Of a stretch of DNA of 64,000 bases, positions 34,556 to 42,510 are shown piece by piece. The DNA lies in assembly GCA_964589625.1 (NCBI GenBank), contig CAZPSH010000010.1, positions 43,079 to 107,078 on the forward strand, given 5' to 3'. The notes beneath the pieces were generated by a model. It saw nothing but the letters and a program-made list of their open reading frames with translations, had not been told where the DNA came from and did not search any database. Numbering within the stretch: position 1 is the first letter of the stretch; every line of letters begins with the position of its first letter. Source of the DNA: JBFLVU01 sp964589625. Its GTDB lineage: Bacteria; Acidobacteriota; UBA4820; DSQY01. The position numbers and the translations under genes were made by a program.

Positions 34556-35314
34556 TCATCGGGCGCCTGACCCCCTACCTGCGGCGGGGGGGGCCAGCTT
34601 CTTCGCAGCGGGTTTGGTCATCCAGGAGACCTCGTGGAGATGGGCCTGGGCGGTCCCGACGGGACGCAGGCCAGCCCCCTCCAGATAGGCCGTCGCATGC
34701 CGGACGGAGATGCCGGCCACGGGGTGTTCGCGGCCCTCCGCACGGTGCACCCGGGACACGAGGTCGAACCCCTCCGGGGAGAAGTCCGCCAACACCAGAG
34801 TCCCCCCGTCGGCGAGGACCCGGACCATTTCCCGGAGAACCTCCTCGGGCCTCTGGAGGTGGTGAAGGCAATCCATGGAGGCCACCCGTTCGAAGGAGCC
34901 GTCCGCGAAGGGGAGGCTCCCGGCGTCGAGGACCGCGAAATGGACCACTCCGGAGAACGGTTCGCGCTCGGCGAGATAGGCGGCCAGCTCCGTCTCTCCA
35001 CGGTCTACGTCCACGCTCCACACGTCCATTCCAAGTCGGGCCAGGGCCACGGCCAGAAGGCCCTTTCCTGTTCCGACATCCAGGGCCTTCCCCGTCCACC
35101 CTCCCCCCGCGGCGGCCACGAAAGCCGCTGCCGCCAAACGGTCGTGGCCGAGGCGGAGGTACTGCTCCGTGCGTCGGAGGAACGCCGCGCGCCGCTCCTC
35201 CAGGGAAGGGTCCGCGCGTTGGACGGATTCCTCCCGGGCCCGATCCCCGCCGCGCAATGTGCGCCCCGAGGCCAAGGATGGCTTCTTTTGATCGTTTCCC
35301 CGTCGTTGCATCAA
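34556..35314 (-). CDS. SAM-dependent methyltransferase (class I)
   Basis: A 252-aa protein. After a basic N-terminus the Rossmann core has motif I ALDVGTGKGLLAVALARLG (about 75), an acidic strand end VDVDRGETE, LDAGSLPFADGSFERV (about 130) and MVRVLADGGTLVLADF. This matches the UbiE/methyltransferase type 11 family. The substrate cannot be told. The end APPAAGRGSGAR is low-complexity. It starts 11 bases after the CGGC-protein gene on the same strand, so the two may work together, for instance in metal or metalloid handling. Confidence 0.85.
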   Translation of the reverse strand: MMQRRGNDQKKPSLASGRTLRGGDRAREESVQRADPSLEERRAAFLRRTEQYLRLGHDRLAAAAFVAAAGGGWTGKALDVGTGKGLLAVALARLGMDVWSVDVDRGETELAAYLAEREPFSGVVHFAVLDAGSLPFADGSFERVASMDCLHHLQRPEEVLREMVRVLADGGTLVLADFSPEGFDLVSRVHRAEGREHPVAGISVRHATAYLEGAGLRPVGTAQAHLHEVSWMTKPAAKKLAPPAAGRGSGAR

Positions 35315-35325
35315 CGCTCTCCCCG

Positions 35326-35679
35326 TCAGTAGGCGTGGGTGCCGAGGATGACTTGGATCCCGAATTTGGACTCCAGCGTGGGCTTCAGCGCATCAAAATC
35401 GATGGGGCAACCGGCGGTTTCCATGGCGAGTCTCATGCACGTGCCGAGGTAGAGAACGTCGAAGGTGCGATCCAACCCCTTGCCCGTCTCCTTCAGGAGT
35501 TTCACCCTGGGCACGACCAGCCCGGGGCAGTCCCCGCAGTCGGTCATGGCGCAAAGGTCCACGGAATCGAGGCGGCCAAATTCCCCCGCCCCCTCGGAGA
35601 TGGCTTTGAAACACTTGGCGCACGCCACGCACGAATGGTCCTTGACCCGCTTGCAGTAGAGGATCGCCACCTTTGCCAT
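35326..35679 (-). CDS. CGGC domain protein (cysteine-rich, metal-binding)
   Basis: The ATG at 35679 gives 117 aa: MAKVAILYCKRVKDHSCVAC, then AKCFKAI, CAMTDCGDCPG and LYLGTCMRLAMETAGC. Regular cysteines and the overall size match the CGGC family found in anaerobes, thought to bind metal or act in thiol chemistry; the name-giving CGGC is here CGDC. Function unknown. It lies between trmO and the methyltransferase gene with short gaps (50 and 11 bases), suggesting one message. Confidence 0.75.
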   Translation of the reverse strand: MAKVAILYCKRVKDHSCVACAKCFKAISEGAGEFGRLDSVDLCAMTDCGDCPGLVVPRVKLLKETGKGLDRTFDVLYLGTCMRLAMETAGCPIDFDALKPTLESKFGIQVILGTHAY

Positions 35680-35729
35680 CACACCCTCCTGCTGAAGGAC
35701 AGGAACCCGTGGAGGGTCCCTTCGCCCCG

Positions 35730-36368
35730 TCACGCCTTCCCGCGCGGAGCCTCCTGGTTGGGCCGGCCGCCCCTCGCACGGCGGCTCTCATCCTTTCCCC
35801 GTCCCGCTTCCCCTGCCCCCACCCGCGCCTCTTCGACTTCGGGTGTCTGGCTCTCACGGGAAGGAGCATCGTAGGTCACGGCAAAGGGTTTGATGTCCAA
35901 AAGGGGGGTTCCGCTCACCATATCGACCCCGCTCACCCAGAGGGTCCGGCCGCTTCGTCCCAGGAGCCGCACGAGGGTGATTCCGATTGGATTGGGCCGG
36001 CACGGACACCGGGTGGAGAAGAGGCCCGCGAGGGGGTCCGAACCCCGCCTTCGAACGGTGAGGTCGAATCCTTCCTTGCAGTGGAGGACGAAGAGGAGCC
36101 AGATGTGGGCGTGCCGTTCGATGCCCTGCAGGCCCTCCTCGAAATCGGGGAAGACCTCCACCTGCCCCTCGGCGGTGGGCGGCTCCCCCTCCGATCCAGT
36201 CGCCGACTCGATTCGCGGGAAGGGAGTGCGGATGATGCCGATGGGGGACACCCGCCAGAACGTCCCGCAACCGGACCGAACCGGACGGTTCCCCTCCGCG
36301 CCCGGCCCACTGGAGGGATTCCGGGGTTCTCCCAGCCTGCCTTTCGGCTCTCCGAACCGTCCCTGCAT
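35730..36368 (-). CDS. trmO: tRNA (N6-threonylcarbamoyladenosine-37) methyltransferase TrmO-like
   Basis: The family core starts at VSPIGIIRTPFPRIES and includes GLQGIERHAHIWLLFVLH, STRCPCRPNPIGITLVRLL and GVDMVSGTPLLDIKPF, all diagnostic for the TsaA/TrmO beta-barrel methyltransferases. The start is uncertain: the ATG at 36368 forms a TGATG overlap with the small gene upstream but adds about 39 Pro/Gly/Arg-rich residues, while the GTG at 36251 gives a more usual 173 aa but has a poor ribosome-binding site. The C-terminus has an extra basic tail after the core. Confidence 0.82.
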   Translation of the reverse strand: MQGRFGEPKGRLGEPRNPSSGPGAEGNRPVRSGCGTFWRVSPIGIIRTPFPRIESATGSEGEPPTAEGQVEVFPDFEEGLQGIERHAHIWLLFVLHCKEGFDLTVRRRGSDPLAGLFSTRCPCRPNPIGITLVRLLGRSGRTLWVSGVDMVSGTPLLDIKPFAVTYDAPSRESQTPEVEEARVGAGEAGRGKDESRRARGGRPNQEAPRGKA

Positions 36369-36619
36369 CAGTCTTTTCCGTCCCTGGCCGCGCCGTCCGT
36401 ATTTCGCAGGAAGCCGAACCGGCGGCCCTCGCGCAGGATCGCCAGGATCCGCGTGGAAACCGTGGCGCGGGGCCCGGCATGCGCAACCTCCGAAGGATGG
36501 AAGGAGCCGCCGCGTCCCGGCCGGACGAGCCCCTGCGCTCCAAACGCCACGGGGGTCGGGGGAAACGCGGGAACTTTGGAGGGGGTGGCGTTCGGAGGTT
36601 TCGAAGCAACGGCCTTCAT
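36368..36619 (-). CDS. Small basic hypothetical protein coupled to trmO
   Basis: An 83-aa frame from ATG at 36619, preceded by GAAGGAG at good spacing, ending in TGA that overlaps the ATG at 36368. The protein is rich in Pro, Ala, Arg and Gly, with VSTRILAILREGRRFGFLRN near the end. No family is recognised. The ribosome-binding site and coupled stop/start argue for translation; the composition argues for caution. It could be a leader peptide for trmO. Confidence 0.4.
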   Translation of the reverse strand: MKAVASKPPNATPSKVPAFPPTPVAFGAQGLVRPGRGGSFHPSEVAHAGPRATVSTRILAILREGRRFGFLRNTDGAARDGKD

Positions 36620-36828
36620 GGCGGCGGCTCCTTCCGATCCATCGACAGCAATCTTTCTGCCAGGATTGGGGATCGGCCTGGGAACCTACTCGTGAACGGC
36701 ATATCAGCGCGCTGGGGAGGTCTGGGCTCCACGAACAAACGATGCAGAGTGCCTCACTTCCGCTATTCAAGCCGTCGCCGTCTGCGACATACGGAGGTGG
36801 CATCCGTACGCTTCGGGCAAATCGGAAG

Positions 36829-37335
36829 TCAAGGCGGATGTTCCCGTGCCGACAGGCGGCCCGTTAGGGCTTCCCGAAGATCCGCGAGCACAAGGCGTGC
36901 TTGGCGGTCGACGCTCTCGACGAGCCAAACGTTTCCAAGAGGGGCGCCGTCGGCTCGGAGGCTCCGTTCGATCGGTCCGGACGGCGATCCTTCCACGACT
37001 TCGATGGCCCCGAGCAGAACCCGGTACCGGCCGTCCTCGAACGCGATGGCCAGTTCATAAGCTGCAACCGCCGGAGGGCCCTTCGGCCGCGCCACCCGAA
37101 AGGAGCCTTTCGCGAGGAGGCAGCGTTCGGCGTTTTGGTCGCATTCGGTGGCGGTTGAAGCGAGCCTGTCGCGCGCCCAGGATCTCGCCCGGCTCAAGAG
37201 CTCCCGGGCCGTTGCCCCTTCGGCCTCTCCCCAGTCCTCGTACTGAACCCTGCCTGAGGCGCCCATGGGCAGCTTCACGGGCACCTGGGCCCAGAGGAGC
37301 AGGCCCGCCATGATTCCCGCCCAGGCGACTTCCAT
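36829..37335 (-). CDS. Exported hypothetical protein, DUF4468-like
   Basis: The ATG at 37335 gives 168 aa with a signal peptide (about 3-20, GIMAGLLLWAQV). The mature part, QYEDWGEAEGATARELLSRA ... CLLAKGSFRV ... AIAFEDGRYRVLLGAIEVVE, resembles DUF4468 proteins with a TBP-like fold, in which a helix and a five-strand sheet alternate; this is a weak, from-memory match. Two cysteines (ECDQNAERC) could form a disulfide. It lies 20 bases after the DUF302 gene on the same strand and is probably cotranscribed. Confidence 0.6.
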   Translation of the reverse strand: MEVAWAGIMAGLLLWAQVPVKLPMGASGRVQYEDWGEAEGATARELLSRARSWARDRLASTATECDQNAERCLLAKGSFRVARPKGPPAVAAYELAIAFEDGRYRVLLGAIEVVEGSPSGPIERSLRADGAPLGNVWLVESVDRQARLVLADLREALTGRLSAREHPP

Positions 37336-37355
37336 CCCTCTGCCCCTGGGGCGGT

Positions 37356-37859
37356 TCAAACCGGATCGGCCTCGGGAACCGGTCGGTCTTTTTGCAAGGC
37401 GCCCCGCAGCATCGCGTGTTCGGCCCGCGAGACCGGTCCTCCCATGACTCTCCATACGGTTCCCCCGAAGATCCTGGCCATGAGCGACGTGTTTATGTGG
37501 GAGACGAGGGTCTCTCCCTTGTCCCCGTCATAGACGGCGAACGTACAGGGCATGAGGCAGGCCATTTCCCGGGCATCCGCGAGCACGGTGGACGCGTGAT
37601 GCGGCTCGCAGAGCTTGAGAAGGTGGACGCGAGGCCCGAAAAACACTTCGTTCCTTTCCAGGCTATCGTTGAGCCGCTTGGAGTCGGCCAGCATCCAACC
37701 CGCCCCCCGGATGGCGGCCTCGAGTCGGCCCACGGTCTCTTCCAAGGGGTAGGGACTCTTGTGAACCACGATCATGCGGGACCTCGCCAAGACCACCCCG
37801 ACACACAGCGCGAAAAGCACTCCGGCCACAAGCCCAGCCGTGAATCCGATTGTCCCCAT
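37356..37859 (-). CDS. DUF302 domain protein with N-terminal membrane anchor
   Basis: The ATG at 37859 (GGGAG upstream) gives 167 aa. A single hydrophobic helix (about 4-26) is followed by the DUF302 fold: VHKSPYPLEETVGRLEAAIR, VHLLKLCEPHHASTVLADAR, ACLMPCTFAVYDGDKGETLVS and the C-terminal helix RAEHAMLRGAL. The family is widespread, has been structurally characterised and has no firm function. It is the first gene after a promoter overlapped by a LexA-box-like palindrome, with a leader of roughly 170 bases. Confidence 0.85.
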   Translation of the reverse strand: MGTIGFTAGLVAGVLFALCVGVVLARSRMIVVHKSPYPLEETVGRLEAAIRGAGWMLADSKRLNDSLERNEVFFGPRVHLLKLCEPHHASTVLADAREMACLMPCTFAVYDGDKGETLVSHINTSLMARIFGGTVWRVMGGPVSRAEHAMLRGALQKDRPVPEADPV

Positions 37860-38028
37860 GCCGATTCTCCCGCTTTGGTATCGACCCTTCTTGCGCGCTC
37901 GAAGAAACGCGCAACTCCTGCAGACCAAAAACGCGACTCCATCCCGTTTCCGGGGAGAGGGCCGCACATCCTGCGCCGATCCTCCCTCCCAAGGCCTCCC
38001 GGCCCCGGGGTGCACCCCCTGCAGAAGC

Positions 38029-38058
38029 GAACATATGTTCTTTACGGAGCGGTGTCAA
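38029..38058 (-). promoter_or_regulatory. Strong promoter overlapped by LexA-box-like palindrome
   Basis: On the minus strand, TTGACA (38058-38053), a 17-base spacer and TATGTT (38035-38030) form a near-consensus sigma-70 promoter. The -10 element lies inside a perfect 12-bp palindrome, GAACATATGTTC (38029-38040), preceded by C on the plus strand. CGAAC-N4-GTTC is the SOS-box pattern of Gram-positive-type LexA. Transcription would run through a gene-free stretch (37860-38028) to the DUF302 gene. That stretch also holds a 7-bp inverted repeat (37891-37897 and 37908-37914). Between 38041 and 38228 I see no gene. Confidence 0.6.
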
Positions 38059-38228
38059 GCGGGTTTTCGACTCCACCTCGGAGAGGAGCAGATGGTGTCC
38101 CCGGTAACCGACACAAACCGCTCCCGCAGGGCTGACCCTGGAGCCGGAGCCCGGGAACCTCCAAACCGGAGGGCCGTTTCGCGTCTATGGCCGAGGGGGG
38201 CTTGTTCCACAGCCACCCATGGGGCTTG

Positions 38229-38768
38229 TCATTCCTTGGACTTGAGCAGGCGAAGGGCCTCCCGGAGCGCGTCCTCGTCGGCGCCCTCGAGCAAGTCGTT
38301 CAGCTGGCGCCGCAGGTCTTCCGAATCCGTTCTCGCCGCCGGCGCCCGCTTGGGAAGGTCCACCTTCAGGATCCCGGCTACGGCCTGGATGAACTTCTCG
38401 GCGGTGACGGGCTTGTCCAAATAAGTGGCCGGGCCGCTCAGGGTGCTCGCGGCGAGGGCAGAGGCCGCGTCGAGGTCCTTCTTGACGCGCTCGTCCTTGG
38501 CGTGGCCGGTGACGAAGAGAACGGGGATTTTTCTCCACTCGGGATGGCGATGGAGCTCGTGGAAAAGCACGATGCCCGACTTTCCGGGCATGACCATGTC
38601 GAGCGAGATGGCGTCCGGCGGCGCCTCGGCGATCTTCCGCAGGGCCTCGTCCACGCTGGAGGCCGAGTCGGTCTGAAAACCGGCGTCTTCCAGCGCGGTG
38701 CACAGGAAGTACACTACGTCCTCTTCGTCGTCCACCACCAACACGCGCTTATCCGACGTCATGGGCAT
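38229..38768 (-). CDS. Response regulator with short C-terminal extension (module C)
   Basis: The ATG at 38768 gives 179 aa (38762 is an equal alternative). The receiver has LVVDDEEDVVYFL, phospho-Asp in AISLDMVMPGKSG, switch Thr in LFVTGH and Lys in YLDKPVTAE. The Thr-to-Lys loop is 32 residues, far longer than usual. Residues 135-179 are a charged helical tail (RRQLNDLLEGADEDALREAL) without DNA-binding motifs. It overlaps the kinase gene by 20 bases and is the last gene of the module C operon. Confidence 0.88.
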   Translation of the reverse strand: MPMTSDKRVLVVDDEEDVVYFLCTALEDAGFQTDSASSVDEALRKIAEAPPDAISLDMVMPGKSGIVLFHELHRHPEWRKIPVLFVTGHAKDERVKKDLDAASALAASTLSGPATYLDKPVTAEKFIQAVAGILKVDLPKRAPAARTDSEDLRRQLNDLLEGADEDALREALRLLKSKE

Positions 38769-40263
38769 GGCCCCCCTCCTTGGCCGGCTCGTCGCCGCCG
38801 TTGCCATTCGGCTCATCGTCTTCGCCCGCCGCCGTGAGGGCGGGCAGTCGCTTGCGGGGAAGGAGGATTCGGAACGTGGTCCCCTTCCCCTGGGCCGTCT
38901 CCACCTCGATGCGCCCCCCGTGTTCCTGGACGATCTTTCGCGTCGTGAGCAGGCCCAATCCGGTTCCTCCCGTTCCCTTGGTCGTGAAGAAGGTCGTGAA
39001 GATCCGGCTCTTCACATTGTAGTCCATACCGCACCCGTTGTCGGACACCTCGTAGCGGAGAACCTCCCGATCCTCCCCGCTGCGCACGAGCACCCGGCAG
39101 CCCGCGGTTTCTCCGGCGCGGCAGGCGTCAATGGCGTTGGATACCAGGTTGGCCAGGCACGTGTGCATCCCCTCCCGGTCCAACGCCGCCGGTGTGAGCC
39201 CCTCCCTAAGCTCCGCCTCCAGACGCACGCCCGCCGCCGCGGCCATGTCCGCGTAGAGGTCGACGACCTCCCTCGCCACCCGGTTCGGGTCTTCGAGGGC
39301 CACTTTCGGAACGGACCCCTTGGAGAAGCTGAGGAGGTTCTTGGCGAGGTTGGAAATTCGCTCCACGTTCCGCCCCAGCATCTGCATCCCCCGGTCGACC
39401 TTTCTTTCCTCCCCCTTTTCGAGCCCCGACTGCATCACGTAGATTCCGCCCTCCATCCCCATGAGGATGTTCTTGATGCCGTGGGCCAGGCCGGCGACGG
39501 TTTGGCCCACCGCGGCGAGGCGCTCGGCCTCCAGTTTCTCGTGCTCGAGCAGGCGAAGATGCGTGATGTCGGTGGCCATTTCGATGACGAAGTTCACCTT
39601 TCCGTCCGGCCCGCCACCCTCCCGGGAGAGGGCCGACGCCGTCACCACGTAGTGGGTTTCCTCCCCGTTGGACTTTATCCCCACCTGCGTGGAGGTGTGG
39701 TCCTGGCCGTCCTCGAAGACCTTGAGCGCAGGGCATTCCCGACAGGGCTTGTGGCGGCGCTTGTACACGGTGTAGCAGGGGTGACCCCATGCCTTGCCGA
39801 AGGCCTCCCGCATCCGCCGGTTGGCCCGTACGATCCGCAGATCGCGATCCAGGACTGTCACGTAGCAGGGGGTCTTTTCGAAGAGCAGTTCGTTCTCCCG
39901 CCTCAGGCTGTTGGCCTCGTTCACGTTGGACGCGACCCACAGGCAGTAGTCCTTTCCCTCGCCCTCCGAGGCGAGCGGAGCCACCCGGATCACGAAGTGG
40001 GACGAGATGCCCCCTTGGACCAGGAGGCGGTCATCGCATATCCTCGTCTTGCCGTCGGCGAAGGTCCAGTCCACGGTGCACCGCTCGCAGGACTCCGCGC
40101 GGCCTTTCATGACCTCGTGGCAGAATCGCCCTTTCGGATCCCCGAACAGCGATTCGAAGGCCTCGTTCGCCAGGACGATTCGGTGGTCAGGGTCCATCAC
40201 CGCGATGGCGATGGGCGCGCGATCGAAGAGATGCTCCCGGAGGAGTTCTCGGATCCCGTCCAC
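38749..40263 (-). CDS. Histidine kinase with two cysteine-motif PAS domains (module C)
   Basis: The GTG at 40263 gives 504 aa; an ATG at 40305 would overlap the receiver gene. PAS 1 (about 12-125) has FCHEVMKGRAESCERC and PAS 2 (about 140-255) has PCYTVYKRRHKPCRECPA, the same F/P-C-x4-(Y)K ... C-x2-C pattern as in module B. The H box is GLAHGIKNILMGMEGGIY, again the unusual type. The HATPase domain is intact (NLVSNAIDAC, DNGCGMD, GGTGLGLLTTRKIV). No membrane helix. It lies between two receivers in the operon of the Hmc-like redox complex and is the likely phosphodonor for both. Confidence 0.9.
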   Translation of the reverse strand: MDGIRELLREHLFDRAPIAIAVMDPDHRIVLANEAFESLFGDPKGRFCHEVMKGRAESCERCTVDWTFADGKTRICDDRLLVQGGISSHFVIRVAPLASEGEGKDYCLWVASNVNEANSLRRENELLFEKTPCYVTVLDRDLRIVRANRRMREAFGKAWGHPCYTVYKRRHKPCRECPALKVFEDGQDHTSTQVGIKSNGEETHYVVTASALSREGGGPDGKVNFVIEMATDITHLRLLEHEKLEAERLAAVGQTVAGLAHGIKNILMGMEGGIYVMQSGLEKGEERKVDRGMQMLGRNVERISNLAKNLLSFSKGSVPKVALEDPNRVAREVVDLYADMAAAAGVRLEAELREGLTPAALDREGMHTCLANLVSNAIDACRAGETAGCRVLVRSGEDREVLRYEVSDNGCGMDYNVKSRIFTTFFTTKGTGGTGLGLLTTRKIVQEHGGRIEVETAQGKGTTFRILLPRKRLPALTAAGEDDEPNGNGGDEPAKEGGHAHDVG

Positions 40264-40267
40264 GGTC

Positions 40268-40681
40268 CTACCCCCCTCCCGAGAGTAGCTCCGCCAGGCG
40301 CGCAAGAAGCCGCGGCGGCTGGATGGGCTTTTCCAGGTAGACGTAGGGACCCTCCAGGGTTGTGTCCAGCCACGGAAGGGCGCCCGACGGCTCCGATTCC
40401 TCGGCCCTGGCCACTCCGCTCAGAATCAGGATGGGCGTCTCTCGCATTCCGGGCAGGGCGCGAAGCGAGCGGTAAAGGGAAAGGCCCGTCTGGCCGGGCA
40501 TCATGATGTCCAGCACCACCAAGTCGGGGCGCTCCCTGCCCGCAAGGGCCAGGGCCTCCCGGGCGCTCGTCGCCGGCAGGGCCCGATACCCGTTGTCCTC
40601 CAGGACGGCGCAGAGGTACTCCACGATGTCTTCCTCGTCGTCCACGACGAGGATCGCCGCCGCCTTGCCCGATTCCGTCAC
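40268..40681 (-). CDS. Single-domain response regulator (module C)
   Basis: Translation probably starts at the GTG at 40681, which overlaps the NrfD-cytochrome stop as GTGA, giving 137 aa. ILVVDDEEDIVEYLCAVLED, phospho-Asp in VVLDIMMPGQTG, switch Ser in ILSGVA and Lys in YLEKPIQPP. The Ser-to-Lys loop is 30 residues. No output domain. The direct coupling to the redox subunit gene shows that receiver and complex are made together. Confidence 0.9.
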   Translation of the reverse strand: MTESGKAAAILVVDDEEDIVEYLCAVLEDNGYRALPATSAREALALAGRERPDLVVLDIMMPGQTGLSLYRSLRALPGMRETPILILSGVARAEESEPSGALPWLDTTLEGPYVYLEKPIQPPRLLARLAELLSGGG

Positions 40682-42510
40682 GTCTTGCCCTCCATGGCGG
40701 GAGCGCCCGTGGCCTTCCGATAGGCCCCTTCGGAGCCCGTGCCCTCGCTGTGACACGTCCCGCACCGGCCGAGATCGGGGCGGTTCAGGACCGCGTCGGA
40801 CGCCTTTTCCTGGTGGCACGGGATGCACATCCGGTGCATCGCGTCCTTGAATCCGACGGCCCGGGGCGTCTCGAATGTTTTCACCCTTCCGTTCGGGGCC
40901 ATCATGTCTTTCTTATGGCACTCTCCGCAAGACTTGACCGCCTTCAGGCTCCTGGGCGCTTCCCCGTGACACTCCTTGCAGGAGTCGTTGCCCTTGAGGC
41001 GGGAGACGTGCAGGTTGTGGTCGAAGACGGCGCTGGCCGCGTACCTCGTCCTGTGGCATTCGCTGCAGGGCGTCCCCACGTCCCCGGGTTTGTGAAGGTG
41101 GTGGCAGGTACCGCAGCCGGAGGGGCCTCCGGCCGCATCCGCGTGCTTCTTGTGGTCGAAGTAGACGTAGCGAGGCCCTCCCCCCACCCGAAGGACGTCT
41201 CCGCCGCGAGATCGCTGGACGGCCGTGTCCGCCACGGGCTCGCTCTTGGGCGCCAGCGTCAGGCCCAGGGCCGCGGCGACTACGAAGCACATGGAATAGA
41301 CCCGGGCCGACTTGCGCCATCCCTGCCCGAGCCACACCTGGGTCAACGAAGCGAAGACCGGCGTGGACCGCGCCTCCTCCTCCCTGCGTTTTTCCTCCTC
41401 GGCGAGGTGGTGCGGATCCACGGGAAAGTGCTCCTGAATGAAAAGGAAAACGAGGGCGCAGGCCGCCACGATGCTGAGGCTGATGGCGATCTCCATCCAA
41501 GCGGGGAAATAGAAAATCCCGGTGGCCCATACCTGGCTGAGCCCGGAGGCGTTGATGCGGTTCAGGACGAACCCGAAAACCGAAAGGAGGGCCAGGAACC
41601 AAACCGCGTTGGAAGAGCGGCGGATCCTGGGAACGGCGAAGAGCGCCATGGGGATAACGGTGGAAAGGGCCATCTCCAAGAGAAAGAGGTTGGCCATCCA
41701 CGTGCCGTCGAAGGCGAGGCCCAGCTTTCCGTGCCAGGCGAGGTCGCCCAGCCTCAAGACCAGGTAGAAGCCCAACGCATAGGAGGCCATCCGAGCCAAT
41801 CCTTCGAGCATGGGCCCTTCGGGCTTGCGCCGGTAGATCCAGGAGGTGGTGGACGACTCGAACATGACCATCGTGAGACCGAGGCAAATGGCGGAGACGA
41901 AGAAGACCTCGGGAAGAATGGGCGTGTACCAGAGGGGGTGCACGCGGAAGGGCATGATGAGCAGCATGGAACCGAGGCTGGACTGGTGAAGGGTGGAGAG
42001 CATGATTCCCAGGATCATGATCGGGAGCCCGAAGCGCGTGAGGATCCGGTACGCCTTCTGGAAAGGCGTCTTCTCCAGGATGACGGGCGCCACCTCCAGG
42101 GAGAGGACCGTAAGGTAGAGCATGACGCACCAGGCCACCTCGAAGAGGGGGGAGCGGACGTTCCAGAAGATGATGGGATGCCAGATGTGCCAGGGAAGAC
42201 CCAAATCGAACAGGAGACCCACGGCCACCGCACCGTAACCCAGGAAGGCGGTCAGAATGGCCGGACGGGCCGCGGCGTGGTACTTCTCCCTCTGGAAGAT
42301 ATGCACGAGGGCGGCCATGACGAACCCGCCCGCGGCCAGGGCAACACCCCCCATGACGTCGAACCCGATCCACAGGCCCCACGGCGTCGTGTCCGACAAC
42401 GCCGTGGCCGTGCCCAGCCCCAGCGTGAACCGCAGCGCCGCTACGGCGGCGCCAAGCCCCGCGATGGACCAGAGAATGGCTTTGACGACGAATGCCCGGT
42501 TACTTTCCAT
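40678..42510 (-). CDS. NrfD/HybB-type quinone subunit fused to six-haem cytochrome c (module C)
   Basis: The ATG at 42510 gives 610 aa. Residues 1-385 carry about ten membrane helices of the NrfD/HybB/HmcC family (ALSDTTPWGLWIGFDVMGGV, LPWHIWHPIIFWN, LGIMLSTLHQSSLGSML). After another helix near residue 430, a C-terminal haem domain holds six CxxCH sites (CGTCHH, CSECH, CKECH, CGECH, CIPCH, CGTCH) with extra His ligands (YFDHKKHADAAG), as in class III cytochromes. In Hmc and Dsr complexes these functions lie on separate proteins. The fusion puts quinone oxidation and periplasmic haem transfer in one chain. It overlaps the ferredoxin gene by 11 bases. Confidence 0.9.
   Translation of the reverse strand: MESNRAFVVKAILWSIAGLGAAVAALRFTLGLGTATALSDTTPWGLWIGFDVMGGVALAAGGFVMAALVHIFQREKYHAAARPAILTAFLGYGAVAVGLLFDLGLPWHIWHPIIFWNVRSPLFEVAWCVMLYLTVLSLEVAPVILEKTPFQKAYRILTRFGLPIMILGIMLSTLHQSSLGSMLLIMPFRVHPLWYTPILPEVFFVSAICLGLTMVMFESSTTSWIYRRKPEGPMLEGLARMASYALGFYLVLRLGDLAWHGKLGLAFDGTWMANLFLLEMALSTVIPMALFAVPRIRRSSNAVWFLALLSVFGFVLNRINASGLSQVWATGIFYFPAWMEIAISLSIVAACALVFLFIQEHFPVDPHHLAEEEKRREEEARSTPVFASLTQVWLGQGWRKSARVYSMCFVVAAALGLTLAPKSEPVADTAVQRSRGGDVLRVGGGPRYVYFDHKKHADAAGGPSGCGTCHHLHKPGDVGTPCSECHRTRYAASAVFDHNLHVSRLKGNDSCKECHGEAPRSLKAVKSCGECHKKDMMAPNGRVKTFETPRAVGFKDAMHRMCIPCHQEKASDAVLNRPDLGRCGTCHSEGTGSEGAYRKATGAPAMEGKT

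Noticed and set aside
31834..35874. A 1346-codon plus-strand open frame across Rrf2, the cytochrome and the methyltransferase
   Set aside because: The real genes on the minus strand carry eleven CxxCH motifs and known folds. The plus-strand translation has no recognisable domain and results from GC-skewed third positions.
37663..38076. A 137-codon frame starting near the LexA-like box
   Set aside because: It overlaps most of the DUF302 gene in another frame, has no homology I recognise and no ribosome-binding site. The leader is more likely untranslated.
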